From assembly GCF_009765835.1 (NCBI RefSeq), contig NZ_LMUS01000001.1:248001-312000 (forward strand): DNA of 64,000 nt. Direction: 5' to 3'. How positions within the stretch are numbered: position 1 is the stretch's first letter; every line of letters starts with the position of its first letter. The translations under genes and the position numbers were made by a program. A model generated the notes under the pieces. That model ran no database searches, was not told the origin of the DNA, and saw only the letters and a list, made by a program, of their open reading frames with translations. Positions 1 through 8,565 of the stretch are shown piece after piece. This stretch comes from Granulicella sp. L56 (GTDB lineage Bacteria; Acidobacteriota; Terriglobia; Terriglobales; Acidobacteriaceae).

Positions 1-1
1 A

Positions 2-937
2 GCCGCTCGCCGGGCCGCCTCACAACTCCGCGAAAATTTAATGCGAATGCACGAGCTCACGGCAAAATTCAGCCGCACCGAGATGAGCCAGGAGCAGAAG
101 CAATGCATGTTCGACCTGCAGGAGCATGCACTCGCAGTCAAGCAACCGCTGCATCTGAACTCGCTCGAACAGAGCGACGCCGAAGAGGCACTCGCCGAAT
201 GGATGGAAGAATCCAACATCGAGAATGCGTGGAAGATGGCGCCGACACTCGTATCGATTGGCATGGACGCGAAAGAGCTGGAGTGCGCGCGCGAGGAGTT
301 TCCCGGTGCGATCTTCTCGGATGCACTGAGCTGGCTGGCCGCCCTAGTCTCCAGTATGCAGCTCGTCGGAACGATTGAAGAGAGCATCGGCCGCGTCTCC
401 GACCTTGTGCTCGCGGTGAAGTCGTACGCCTACGAAGGCAAGGGCCAACGGCAACTGGTCGATATCAATAAGAGCATTTACGCTACGCTCATGATTCTTG
501 GCCACAAGTTTCGCGAGAAGGAGATTGTGCTCGAGAAAGAACTCGCCGTTGAGCTTCCTATATTTCAGGCGCTATGCTCCGGGCTCAACCAGATTTGGAC
601 CAACCTTCTCGACAACGCCATCGATGCTGCCTCACCGCATGGGCATATTAAAGTTCGTACGTGGGTCGAGAAAACGCTTAATGACGGACGCCCTGAGATC
701 TGCATCAGCATCAGCGACAATGGCAGCGGCATCCCGACCGAGTGCCAGGCACATATCTTCGATCCCTTCTATACCACCAAGCCTATCGGCGTCGGCACCG
801 GCATCGGCCTTGGCATCGTGCATCGCATCGTGGAGCAGAATGGCGGCGTCATCCGTTTCGCCTCTGAACCCGGCAGCACCGAGTTTGTTGTTCGTCTTCC
901 CATCGACAATCCCCCTCCGCAAGAGCAAGCCAGCTAA
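2..937 (+). CDS. ATP-binding (histidine-kinase-like) protein, 5'-truncated by window edge
   Basis: The frame is open from base 2 with no stop, so the gene probably begins before the window; 311 residues are visible. The C-terminal half is a clear GHKL ATPase domain: N box NQIWTNLLDNAIDAA, G1 box DNGSGIP, and an F/G2 region FDPFYTTKPIGVGTGIGLGI, followed by a typical final strand. The preceding segment should be the dimerisation/phosphoacceptor domain but I see no H-E-x-x-N type H-box; a DALSWLAALVSSM stretch stands in that place. Acidobacteria carry many such proteins with an N-terminal cyclic-nucleotide-binding domain, which would lie outside the window. Likely role is signalling; partner and signal are unknown. 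A Met at 41 is possible as a start but has no good ribosome-binding site. Confidence 0.8.
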   Translation, partial: AARRAASQLRENLMRMHELTAKFSRTEMSQEQKQCMFDLQEHALAVKQPLHLNSLEQSDAEEALAEWMEESNIENAWKMAPTLVSIGMDAKELECAREEFPGAIFSDALSWLAALVSSMQLVGTIEESIGRVSDLVLAVKSYAYEGKGQRQLVDINKSIYATLMILGHKFREKEIVLEKELAVELPIFQALCSGLNQIWTNLLDNAIDAASPHGHIKVRTWVEKTLNDGRPEICISISDNGSGIPTECQAHIFDPFYTTKPIGVGTGIGLGIVHRIVEQNGGVIRFASEPGSTEFVVRLPIDNPPPQEQAS

Positions 938-1031
938 AACAATTTTCAGAACAACATTTTTTCTCGTTGAGCGTTTTCACTGAAGAACACGCGTGGCAAT
1001 TACGCTGCGCGGATCTACAAGTGAGGACTCA

Positions 1032-1373
1032 ATGAATCTTTTCCGGCCCGCACGTCTCGCACTCCCCCTTATTGCCGCAGCATGTCTGCTGACCGCTGGC
1101 TGTGCCCATCGCACCTATGTTGGACCACCGCCTCCGCCACCCTATGGCGGCCCATCCGCTCTCATACAGAGCGCAGAGCAACAGGGATTCCGTGCGGGCG
1201 TCGATAGCGGCTCTCGCGATGCTTACAATCGCATGGGCTACCATCCAAAACGCAACCGCGCCTTTCACGACACTCCCGGCTACAACCCATCCTTCGGTCC
1301 TTACGGCCCGTATCGCTCCCACTTCCGCGATGCTTATCTGCGCGGCTACAACCAGGGCTTCTATCGCCGCTAG
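1032..1373 (+). CDS. Small predicted lipoprotein, Gly/Tyr/Arg-rich
   Basis: A 113-residue protein with a lipoprotein signal: basic N-terminus, hydrophobic stretch and lipobox LTAGC around residue 22, then a Pro-rich run after the cysteine. The mature part is rich in Gly, Tyr, Arg and Asn (for example AYNRMGYHP and RGYNQGFYRR) with loosely repeated A-Y-x-R-G elements. I chose ATG 1032 over the in-frame GTG at 993 because the signal sequence starts there and a GAGG lies a few bases upstream. It probably sits in an outer or inner membrane leaflet facing the periplasm. I do not recognise a functional family. It stands alone between the kinase-like gene and the VOC gene. Confidence 0.7.
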   Translation: MNLFRPARLALPLIAAACLLTAGCAHRTYVGPPPPPPYGGPSALIQSAEQQGFRAGVDSGSRDAYNRMGYHPKRNRAFHDTPGYNPSFGPYGPYRSHFRDAYLRGYNQGFYRR

Positions 1374-1432
1374 TCGATCAATGTGATCCTCCTCCTGGCA
1401 CTGCATCGTAAGATGAGTGTCAGGAGAACTCC

Positions 1433-1855
1433 GTGCCCATCCCTCCCTTTCATATTGCCTTCCCCGTTGACGACCTTGACGCCGCTCGTCGCTTCTATGG
1501 CACAACGCTGGGCTGTCGCGAGGGACGCAGTTCGGAGCAATGGATTGACTTCGATCTCTTCGGCCACCAGATCGTCGCGCATCTGAAACCGAAGTCTCGC
1601 GATCACGATAAGCACCACAACCCGGTGGACGGCCACGACGTTCCCGTTCCACACTTCGGAGTCGTTCTTCCGATGGAGCAATGGCAGGCCCTTGCCGAGC
1701 GTCTTCGCGCGGCAGGAATCGATTTCGTCATCGAGCCCTATATTCGCTTCAAGGGCGAGATCGGCGAACAGGCCACCATGTTTTTCCTCGACCCCGCAGG
1801 TAATGCCTTGGAGTTCAAAGCCTTCGCCGATATCCGCCAGCTCTTCGCGAAATAA
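1433..1855 (+). CDS. VOC-family (glyoxalase/dioxygenase-like) protein
   Basis: A 140-residue protein with the vicinal-oxygen-chelate fold. The first beta-alpha-beta-beta-beta module begins with [18 protein letters not shown], the second with [11 protein letters not shown], and the C-terminus has the usual [15 protein letters not shown]. Metal-ligand positions in this fold look occupied by His 7, the His of PHFGVV and the Glu of ALEFK, so it is likely a metalloenzyme acting on a small molecule, but the substrate cannot be told. Start is GTG 1433, with CAGGAGAA about 5 bases upstream. It is monocistronic by spacing. Alternatives within the family are glyoxalase I, fosfomycin-type transferase or ring-cleavage dioxygenase; length fits small single-domain VOC proteins. 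Confidence 0.8.
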   Translation: MPIPPFHIAFPVDDLDAARRFYGTTLGCREGRSSEQWIDFDLFGHQIVAHLKPKSRDHDKHHNPVDGHDVPVPHFGVVLPMEQWQALAERLRAAGIDFVIEPYIRFKGEIGEQATMFFLDPAGNALEFKAFADIRQLFAK

Positions 1856-1892
1856 ATGCTTATGAGGTCTGACCTTCCGCTATTTAGCCGCT

Positions 1893-1935
1893 TCAACTAA
1901 ATCGTAATAACTCGTAGCTAATTCGATTTAGTTGA
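1893..1935. repeat. 12-bp perfect inverted repeat upstream of the GH3 gene
   Basis: TCAACTAAATCG (1893-1904) is matched by its exact reverse complement CGATTTAGTTGA (1924-1935), separated by 19 bases. A further GATTTAG follows at 1934-1940. There is no T-run, so this is not an obvious terminator for the VOC gene. It lies 88 bases before the start of the exported GH3 enzyme and may be a two-half-site operator or an mRNA leader stem. Confidence 0.6.
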
Positions 1936-2023
1936 TTTAGACTCTCTAGCGACCCGGCAAGAGATGTCTTGGCGTTTTACCCGCCCCAGACAGACGGCTG
2001 CGTCCAGAGATGAAGGAGCACCA

Positions 2024-4258
2024 ATGGAATTTTCTGCACTTTTTAAGGGCGTAACGATCTCATTTCTTTCCGCTGTATTATCTGTGACAGCATTCGTCCC
2101 GCAGCAGGCTCAGGCACAGAAGCAGCCGGACGTCTCACAGATGCCGTGGATGAATAAAGCTCTTGCACCGGACCAGCGCGCCGAGATGGTCGTCGGCCAG
2201 ATGACTCTGGATGAGAAGATTCGGATGGTGCACGGCACAGGCTGGGGAGTCTTGCGCAAGGGTGATCCCGTCGCTCCCGGTTCGAACCTGGGCGCTGGCT
2301 ACACCGAGGGCGTCGAGCGCCTCGGCATTCCCGGCATCAACATGGCCGACTCCGCGGTGGGCATCCGCATGGCTGCACTGCAAAGCCGCTACGCTACCCT
2401 GTTGCCTTCAACCCTCGGAGCAGCGTCGAGCTGGGATACGAAAGCGGCGTTTCTCTACGGCTCGGTCATCGGCCGCGAGGCGTGGGCGCAGGGCTTCAAT
2501 ATGTCGATCGGCGGCGGCCTGGACATCACGCGTGAGCCGCGCAACGGCCGCAACTTTGAATATGCAGGCGAAGACCCGGTTCTTGCAGGTATCATGACCG
2601 GCGAGCTTGCGCTGGGCGTCAAGTCCGAGCATGTGATGAGCGACATCAAGCACTACGCGCTCAACGATCAGGAGACGGGACGAAATGTCGTCAACGTTCT
2701 GCTCGACAAGCGCTCCATGCGCGAGTCCGACCTGCTCACCTTCGAGATCGCCATCGCGCTCGCAAAGCCATCCGCCGTGATGTGTTCGTACAATCTCGTC
2801 AACGGCGACCACGCCTGCGAGAACGACTACCTGCTCAACCAGGTTCTGAAGAAGGACTTCGACTACAAGGGCTTCGTCGTCTCCGACTGGGGCGGAACCC
2901 ATAGCACAGTAAAGGCAGCGCTGAACGGCCTCGATCAGGACGAGCCGGGTGATGACAACTACTTCAGTGACCCGCTTAAGAAAGCTGTCGAAGATGGACA
3001 GGTCCCCGTGGCGCGCCTCAACGACATGGTGCACCGCATTCTGCGCAGCATGTTCGATGCCGGCGTGATCGACAATCCTCCGGTGCGCACCGTAGTCGAT
3101 CCCTTCCGTGGCCGCGACGATGCCCAGCATATCGCCGAAGAGAGCATCGTTCTGCTCAAAAACGCTGGAGATATTCTTCCCCTGAAAGCTTCTCCTTCTA
3201 CTTCTATCGCGATCATCGGTTCACACGCAGATGTCGGCGTCCTCTCAGGCGGCGGCTCCGCGCAGGTCGATGCTCCCGGCGGCAACGCGATTGATCCCAA
3301 GCCCGGTTCTTCTCCGTGGGGACAGGTCATCTACTTCCCTTCTTCTCCGCTTCGCTACCTTCGCAAGAAGACGCCACAGAGCAACGTCCAGTACATCGAT
3401 GGAAAAGACCATGCGGCAGCGGCAAAGCTCGCCAAGGATTCCAGCCTCGCCATCGTCTTTGTTACTCAGCCCATGCGCGAAGGCCAGGACGCACCAACGT
3501 CGTCGCTGCCTGACCATCAGGATGCGCTGGTTGAAGCCGTGGCTGCCGCCAATCCCAACACGATCGTCGTCCTCGAAACTGGGGGCCCGGTCACCATGCC
3601 GTGGGCGCAGCACGTCAAAGGCATCGTCGAGATGTGGTATCCCGGCATCGGTGGCGCGCAGGCACTCGCGAACATCCTCTTCGGCGAAGTCAACCCCTCT
3701 GGCAAGCTCCCCGTCACCTTCGCGAAGAATGACGATCAGCTTCCGCATCCCACCGTCCCCGGCCTTAACGCAAACGGTAAGACAGTTGGTGACGATGGCC
3801 ATCACGAGGTCGCACCCTTCGATCTCAAGTACACCGAGGGCGCCAAGGTCGGATACAAGTGGTTTGAGGCGACCCACAAGCAGCCGCTCTTTCCGTTCGG
3901 CTTCGGGCTCTCTTACACTACCTACGCTTACTCCGGCCTGACCGTCGACGATGCCACACGCACCGTGCACTTCACGGTCAAAAATACCGGCCCACGCGAA
4001 GGCACGGAGATCGCCGAGCTTTACGTTGCGCTTCCCTCCGCCGCAGACGAACACTTCAAGCGGCTCGTGGGATGGCAGCGCGTCAAGCTCACTCCGGGAG
4101 AATCAAAGGACGTGAGCATCACCCTCAATCCTCTTTATCTCTCCATCTTCGACACCGCGAAAAATGCATGGCAGCTTCTGCCCGGCGACTACAAGGTGAT
4201 GGCGGGAGCTTCCTCCAGCGAAACGCCCTTGAACGCTACGCTCCACGTTTCGCAGTAA
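2024..4258 (+). CDS. Exported glycoside hydrolase family 3 (beta-glucosidase-like)
   Basis: A 744-residue secreted enzyme of family GH3, which hydrolyses beta-linked gluco- or xylo-oligosaccharides with retention. A signal peptide covers residues 1-32, ending QQAQAQ. The N-terminal TIM-barrel domain runs to about residue 330 and has the nucleophile motif FVVSDWGG with Asp 288, plus the upstream IKHYALNDQE element. The second alpha/beta domain follows (about 360-580), then a fibronectin-III-like domain at the C-terminus (HFTVKNTGPREGTEIAELYV). I chose ATG 2024 because AAGGAG lies 5 bases upstream and the signal peptide begins there; an in-frame ATG at 1964 would add 20 non-hydrophobic residues. 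Expected location is the periplasm. Preceded by an inverted repeat that may be regulatory and followed by a strong terminator. Confidence 0.93.
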   Translation: MEFSALFKGVTISFLSAVLSVTAFVPQQAQAQKQPDVSQMPWMNKALAPDQRAEMVVGQMTLDEKIRMVHGTGWGVLRKGDPVAPGSNLGAGYTEGVERLGIPGINMADSAVGIRMAALQSRYATLLPSTLGAASSWDTKAAFLYGSVIGREAWAQGFNMSIGGGLDITREPRNGRNFEYAGEDPVLAGIMTGELALGVKSEHVMSDIKHYALNDQETGRNVVNVLLDKRSMRESDLLTFEIAIALAKPSAVMCSYNLVNGDHACENDYLLNQVLKKDFDYKGFVVSDWGGTHSTVKAALNGLDQDEPGDDNYFSDPLKKAVEDGQVPVARLNDMVHRILRSMFDAGVIDNPPVRTVVDPFRGRDDAQHIAEESIVLLKNAGDILPLKASPSTSIAIIGSHADVGVLSGGGSAQVDAPGGNAIDPKPGSSPWGQVIYFPSSPLRYLRKKTPQSNVQYIDGKDHAAAAKLAKDSSLAIVFVTQPMREGQDAPTSSLPDHQDALVEAVAAANPNTIVVLETGGPVTMPWAQHVKGIVEMWYPGIGGAQALANILFGEVNPSGKLPVTFAKNDDQLPHPTVPGLNANGKTVGDDGHHEVAPFDLKYTEGAKVGYKWFEATHKQPLFPFGFGLSYTTYAYSGLTVDDATRTVHFTVKNTGPREGTEIAELYVALPSAADEHFKRLVGWQRVKLTPGESKDVSITLNPLYLSIFDTAKNAWQLLPGDYKVMAGASSSETPLNATLHVSQ

Positions 4259-4274
4259 AGCGCTCTCCCGCACC

Positions 4275-4320
4275 AAACCGAAGAGGCACAGCAGACCATC
4301 GCTGTGCCTCTTCGGTTTTT
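4275..4320 (+). terminator. Rho-independent terminator after the GH3 gene
   Basis: A perfect 18-bp stem, AAACCGAAGAGGCACAGC (4275-4292) with its complement at 4301-4318, 8-base loop, running into a T-tract. It begins 16 bases after the stop. Being symmetrical, it may also end the leftward pseudopilin operon. Confidence 0.9.
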
Positions 4321-4338
4321 GTGGGACGATGCGAAAAT

Positions 4339-4758
4339 CTACCAGGAAGAGTAAGAGGTGCCGTCGGCGGCGCTTAGTTGCGAGCCGCTATGAACGTCGT
4401 CGATGCCGGAGTCGGTCTGGTCGGTCGTTGACAAGTCGCTGCTCTCGTCGGGAACCCAGGTATCGTCGCGCTCGGTGAAAGGATCTTTGGGCATCGTCTT
4501 GAGATAGCCCGCCTGCACCAGATCGTCCAGCGACTGCGGGGCCTTCTGCTTGTCTACCGTGTAGGAGTCAATCGCCGTGCGCATGGTGTGCAGGTCTTCT
4601 TTGAGCACCGCCTCCTTCGCATTACGAATGTTGTTCGTGTACGAAGGGATGGCGATCGCCGCCAGCAGTGCAATCACGACCATGACGATCATGAGTTCAA
4701 GCAGGGTGAAGCCTTGCTCGGCGGTGCGTGATGCGCGGGATGGGTACGTCGCTACCAT
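4339..4758 (-). CDS. GspG-like type II secretion pseudopilin
   Basis: A 139-residue prepilin. The type III signal is cut after Gly in EQGFTLLELMIVMVVIALLAAIAIP, with the conserved Glu at +5, followed by the long hydrophobic helix. The body has the GspG-like pattern of a helical segment (LHTMRTAIDSYTVDKQKAP), then SLDDLVQAGYLKTMPKDPFT and a Trp near the end. In type II secretion GspG is the major pseudopilin, processed by a prepilin peptidase and assembled on the periplasmic side of the inner membrane. Its ATG overlaps the end of the upstream pseudopilin by 7 bases, so the two are translationally linked in one leftward operon headed by the secretin. The C-terminal tail is Ser/Asp-rich. A type IV pilus-like minor pilin is the main alternative. 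Confidence 0.85.
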   Translation of the reverse strand: MVATYPSRASRTAEQGFTLLELMIVMVVIALLAAIAIPSYTNNIRNAKEAVLKEDLHTMRTAIDSYTVDKQKAPQSLDDLVQAGYLKTMPKDPFTERDDTWVPDESSDLSTTDQTDSGIDDVHSGSQLSAADGTSYSSW

Positions 4759-5294
4759 GTGTTGTATTTTGTACCGTCCAGTGCGGTTCCGTCGCTCTTG
4801 GTGTAAACGTCGAAGACATTCTGGCCGCCGAACGATGTCGAGTCAGCGTCATCCTGGTTGGAGCGCAAGCCCCAGTCGGTGGACTTCGTCATGGGATCGA
4901 CCGGAATGCTACGCAGAAATTTGACCTTCTTGTCCTGAATATCGACGCCACTGACCAGCGTTTGCAGATCGGGCGGGTAGTTCATGCTATCGATCTTCGT
5001 CTGAATGCCGCCTTTACTGGCTGCATCGTAGTAGCGATCGATGGCGTCTCGCATCTCCCATAGATCGCGGCGGAGTTCGACCTCCTTTTGCCGTTTGACC
5101 TGGAAACGGGCAATCGGAATCGCCGCGGAGGCAAGGATGGCAACGATGGCCACCGTGATAATCAGTTCGATGAGCGTGAGGCCCGATTGTGAGTGACCGG
5201 ATTGTGAGTGACCGGGCCGATGAGAACCCACGTCCTCAAGTGCCGGACGTGGGGCACCCGGTTTTCCTTGATTTACCGGGTTGTTGCACACCAT
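4752..5294 (-). CDS. Type II secretion / type IV pilus pseudopilin with long leader
   Basis: A 180-residue prepilin-like protein. The cleavage motif SGLTLIELIITVAIVAILASAAIP carries Glu +5 but is preceded by an unusually long leader of about 38 residues. The leader contains a 5-residue tandem duplication (GHSQS twice). After the hydrophobic helix come FQVKRQKEVELRRDLWEMRDAIDRYYDA and a MTKSTDWGLRS element as in GspG-type proteins. The ATG at 5294 overlaps the secretin stop as TGATG; a GTG at 5297 is also possible. Translational coupling to the secretin indicates the same secretion or pilus machine. No prepilin peptidase, ATPase or inner membrane platform gene is visible nearby, so those parts are encoded elsewhere. 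Confidence 0.82.
   Translation of the reverse strand: MVCNNPVNQGKPGAPRPALEDVGSHRPGHSQSGHSQSGLTLIELIITVAIVAILASAAIPIARFQVKRQKEVELRRDLWEMRDAIDRYYDAASKGGIQTKIDSMNYPPDLQTLVSGVDIQDKKVKFLRSIPVDPMTKSTDWGLRSNQDDADSTSFGGQNVFDVYTKSDGTALDGTKYNTW
5185..5214. repeat. 15-bp tandem duplication inside the pseudopilin leader
   Basis: GATTGTGAGTGACCG occurs twice head to tail (5185-5199, 5200-5214) with no mismatch. It keeps frame and duplicates five residues just before the prepilin cleavage site. Confidence 0.9.
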
Positions 5295-7681
5295 CACTTC
5301 ACATGCACCACGGCCTGCGAACCGACAGCCGGAAGATTGGCCTGGGCGCTATTGCGTGCCCCGACCTTGACGAGGGCGAGGTTGGAGTCTCCTGCGGCGA
5401 CCGCCCTGAAGGTCAGCGTGCACAGGCTTCCCTGCCCGCTGACACCGGTGACATTCGGCGGCCTCGAACTGGAGATGGTGACCAGACCGTTTCCATCGTC
5501 GCGATGCACCAGCGCTACGGGCTGGCCGTCGCGTCCGAGGAAGTTACCCGTATCGACGTTGACGAGTTGAAGGACCTTGGGGTCGAACTGCATCTGCAGC
5601 GGCACCGAATAAACATCACGTCCGTTGCCGAGCATGACCGAGACCTGGAAGGTACTGCCGACCGTCTGCGCCGAAGCCGGTGGCACCACGCTGAAGCTGA
5701 CCGGAGGCCCACTCTGCGGCGTAACCTCTGTCGGTATCGGAGGCATCAGCGGCTCCGCCTGCTTCTTCATCTGCTGCACCATGGCCTCGGCCGCGTTGGC
5801 AGCGCTGGTCGCCGGTCCAGTAGAGACAGGTTTCGCGGGCACAAAACCGGGATTGCCTAAATCGATCCCAGCCTCTTCCCCAGCGTCGACGTGCCGTAGC
5901 TGAATAGCCTGGCCAGTACCGGTATCGATGGCACGGGTGTTCAGGCGGCTGAGCACCGACTCGCGGACGATATGAGGAATGAGCAGGAAGACGATCTCAT
6001 CCTGCTGCACCTCTCTGTCGCGAGAGGAGAAGAAGTATTTGAAGATGGGCAGTTCGCCGATACCCGGCGTGCCACTGACGTTAAGATTGTTCTGCTTGGT
6101 CATAATGCCCGCGAGGATGCTGGGCTCGCCCTCTTTCAGTTGAATGACCTGATCGATGATGCGCTGGCCGATAATGGGCTCGCTGACGCCTGAGATGGTA
6201 ACTGTCGTCTGCTGCGACGAGACCTCAACCTTCATCTTCAGGCTGATCTCATTGTCATAGTGCACGGTGGGCGTCATATCGATGTTGACGCCGACATCGA
6301 TATAAGTGAACTGGGTTTGAACACCGATGCTGGCGATGCCGGTCGAGACTCCAGCGTTATAGGAGCCAGTAGCAATGGGGATCCTCTGGCCTATCTTGAG
6401 CTGTGCCCGCTGGCCGTCCGTAGCCCGGATGCTGGGGTTCTGCAGGATGTGAGTATCTGCATCGGTTAGAAGCGCATCAAGCTCGGCGCCGGTGATGCCG
6501 ACGGCAAGGTTGGTGGAGTTGAAATGGGCAAGCGAGTTAAGCGTCAAGCTCGTGGTTGTTGTTGTCGCAGTGCCGCTGCTGCTGGTCGAAGCCGTCGATG
6601 CCTGTGGTGTGAGCGTGACCGATTGAGGCAGAGCGAGGCCCAGCTTGCGTACCTTATCGCGGTTGACTTCAAGGATTGCGACGTCAACGACCACTTCAGG
6701 ACGGGCACGATCAAGATCATTGATGAGTTTTTGCGCCAGCAGAAGCTGGTCCGGCGTAGCGCGCATCACGATGGCGTTCTGGCTGGGCACTAGATTGATC
6801 TTGGTGCTGGGATCGAGCAGGTTGCGGATCGCCGTCAGCACCTCGTTGGCATCGCTCTGCTGGCTCGCGTTCGTCAGATAGAACGTCTGGACCGCCTGCT
6901 CTTCCAACTCGGCACGCTTGGTGCGGCTGTTCTGCGCGACGAAGATGGTATTGCTGGTGACCGGCTTGTAGAACGTATCGGACATGGTCCCGACAATGCG
7001 CAACGCATCCGAAAGTGTGACGTTGGTAAGGTCCACTGGAATGCGCTTGGAGACGTAGTCCGGGTCGAAGATCACGTTAAGGCCAGCCATCTTTCCGATG
7101 GCCTGGTAGATTACCTTGACGTCCTCGACCGCGTGCAGGGTGAGCGGATCGTTTGAGACCGGCTTCAAATCAATAGGCCCAGCAACGGAGTTGAGCTCTT
7201 TGAGCATCTCCGATTGTCTTGTAGGGGCTTGATTGGCAACCGGGGGAGCAGGCGCTGCAGGCGGGCCTGACTCTGGATGTTGCAGGAGGTCGATCTCCTG
7301 CTCCGCAGTCTGGTTGCCCGGATCGATCTCGTGGGCGCGAAGAAACTCAGTGAGCGCGCCGGAAAGGTCTCCGCTCGCGTGCAGCACGCGGCCGCGATCG
7401 ATGTGGCTGACTCCAGCCTGAAACCTCATCCGCTCAAAGTGAGCTTTGTAGGTAAGGTTCGCGGGACTCTTCAGCGTGGCTTGGCGGAAATCTTCATAGG
7501 CTGTGTCATAGTCTTGGCGAACCTCTGCATCCTGGCCGCGCTTGTCCCACTTTTTGCCCGACTGGGCGTGCGCCGGAACGGGATGAAAGACGACAAATCC
7601 GGCCAGCAAGAAGAGAAGCAGGTATGCCTGAAGTGCGAACGCCGATACTTTTTTAATGATTATTTTTTTGCCGCGACCCAT
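5294..7681 (-). CDS. Secretin (GspD/PilQ superfamily) with N-terminal TPR-like part and C-terminal cohesin domain
   Basis: A 795-residue outer-membrane secretin. Signal peptide at residues 1-40 (MGRGKKIIIKK, then a hydrophobic core ending AHAQ). Residues about 45-130 look like TPR helices. A secretin/TonB short N-terminal domain lies at about 180-250, a secretin N domain at about 262-330 and the ring-forming secretin domain at about 400-575, with VGVNIDMTPTV, GEPSILAGI and FFSSRDREVQQDEIVFLLIP. The last about 125 residues (FQVSVMLGNGRDVYSVPLQMQFDP onward) resemble a cohesin domain. I chose ATG 7681 because the signal peptide starts there with GGAAG just upstream; an in-frame start at 7843 would add 54 unlikely residues. 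Coupled to two pseudopilins downstream, so part of a type II secretion or type IV pilus system. Confidence 0.9.
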   Translation of the reverse strand: MGRGKKIIIKKVSAFALQAYLLLFLLAGFVVFHPVPAHAQSGKKWDKRGQDAEVRQDYDTAYEDFRQATLKSPANLTYKAHFERMRFQAGVSHIDRGRVLHASGDLSGALTEFLRAHEIDPGNQTAEQEIDLLQHPESGPPAAPAPPVANQAPTRQSEMLKELNSVAGPIDLKPVSNDPLTLHAVEDVKVIYQAIGKMAGLNVIFDPDYVSKRIPVDLTNVTLSDALRIVGTMSDTFYKPVTSNTIFVAQNSRTKRAELEEQAVQTFYLTNASQQSDANEVLTAIRNLLDPSTKINLVPSQNAIVMRATPDQLLLAQKLINDLDRARPEVVVDVAILEVNRDKVRKLGLALPQSVTLTPQASTASTSSSGTATTTTTSLTLNSLAHFNSTNLAVGITGAELDALLTDADTHILQNPSIRATDGQRAQLKIGQRIPIATGSYNAGVSTGIASIGVQTQFTYIDVGVNIDMTPTVHYDNEISLKMKVEVSSQQTTVTISGVSEPIIGQRIIDQVIQLKEGEPSILAGIMTKQNNLNVSGTPGIGELPIFKYFFSSRDREVQQDEIVFLLIPHIVRESVLSRLNTRAIDTGTGQAIQLRHVDAGEEAGIDLGNPGFVPAKPVSTGPATSAANAAEAMVQQMKKQAEPLMPPIPTEVTPQSGPPVSFSVVPPASAQTVGSTFQVSVMLGNGRDVYSVPLQMQFDPKVLQLVNVDTGNFLGRDGQPVALVHRDDGNGLVTISSSRPPNVTGVSGQGSLCTLTFRAVAAGDSNLALVKVGARNSAQANLPAVGSQAVVHVK

Positions 7682-7926
7682 GCTGCTTCCGTTTGCGTCC
7701 TTTACACCGTGAAGAGTGCGGCGTCTGCCGGAGCCCGCGCCTGCCCCCATGCTTTCCGAGTGAAGGACGCCGCCTGTGGGGGCTGTGCCTGACAGGCTGT
7801 AGCGCTCGGGTGAGTATACCATTCGGGGTGCGGTTGACCTCATATTTGTGACGGCTTTGAGAGTTAGACGCGGCAGAGGGCTATGGGTGAGGCTTGAATC
7901 CGCGGCATGTTAAAGTAAGAAGTCCC

Positions 7927-8466
7927 ATGCCTCGCTCACTTTCCAATCCGACCGTCGCCCATCAGCCCAAGCCGGTGGTCAAGGCGAAGGACCGCGACCC
8001 GGTGGCATCTGGCCTGCGGGACGCCGCGTTTAATCGTTCGGCCAGCTTCAATTACTTCCTGTCCGACAAGTTCGAGGCTGGCGTCGCCCTGCGTGGCACC
8101 GAAGTAAAGTCGATCCGGGAAGGCAAAGCCAATCTGAAGGATGCGTATGGCCTGCTCAAAGACGGCGAATGCTTTCTGTTGAATGCGCACATCGGCCCCT
8201 TCTCGCACGGAAATGCAATGAACCACGACTCATTGCGCACACGCAAGTTGTTGCTGCACAAGGCTGAGGTTCGCAAGCTCGAAACGCTTACCAGGCAAAA
8301 GGGATTTACCCTGATCCCCGTCCGCCTCTACTTTCGCAACGGCCGCGTCAAGTGCGAGCTTGCTCTCGCCAAAGGCAAGCAGGACTGGGACAAGCGTGAG
8401 ACGGAGCGACGCCGCGAAGCGGACAACGAAGCCAAGGCAGCCGTTGCCAGAAGTCAACGCCGCTAG
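7927..8466 (+). CDS. smpB: SsrA-binding protein SmpB
   Basis: A 179-residue RNA-binding protein that works with tmRNA in trans-translation, rescuing stalled ribosomes and tagging the incomplete peptide. The signature segments are present: NYFLSDKFEAGVALRGTEVKSIREGKANLKDAY, then HGNAMNHDSLRTRKLLLHK, and a basic C-terminal tail WDKRETERRREADNEAK that enters the ribosomal channel. I chose ATG 7927 rather than the upstream in-frame TTG at 7894 because it matches the start of the family. An N-terminal extension of about 30 residues precedes the core. It is transcribed divergently from the secretin operon. No tmRNA gene is visible in this window. Confidence 0.95.
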   Translation: MPRSLSNPTVAHQPKPVVKAKDRDPVASGLRDAAFNRSASFNYFLSDKFEAGVALRGTEVKSIREGKANLKDAYGLLKDGECFLLNAHIGPFSHGNAMNHDSLRTRKLLLHKAEVRKLETLTRQKGFTLIPVRLYFRNGRVKCELALAKGKQDWDKRETERRREADNEAKAAVARSQRR

Positions 8467-8565
8467 TTCATCTCATCCAACTAAATTTTGCTTCCCTCGG
8501 AAGTGTTTGCCCTGGTTGCAGCGTTGCCTCGGCCCAATGGCGGAGAATCGGGTTACGATAGTCTC

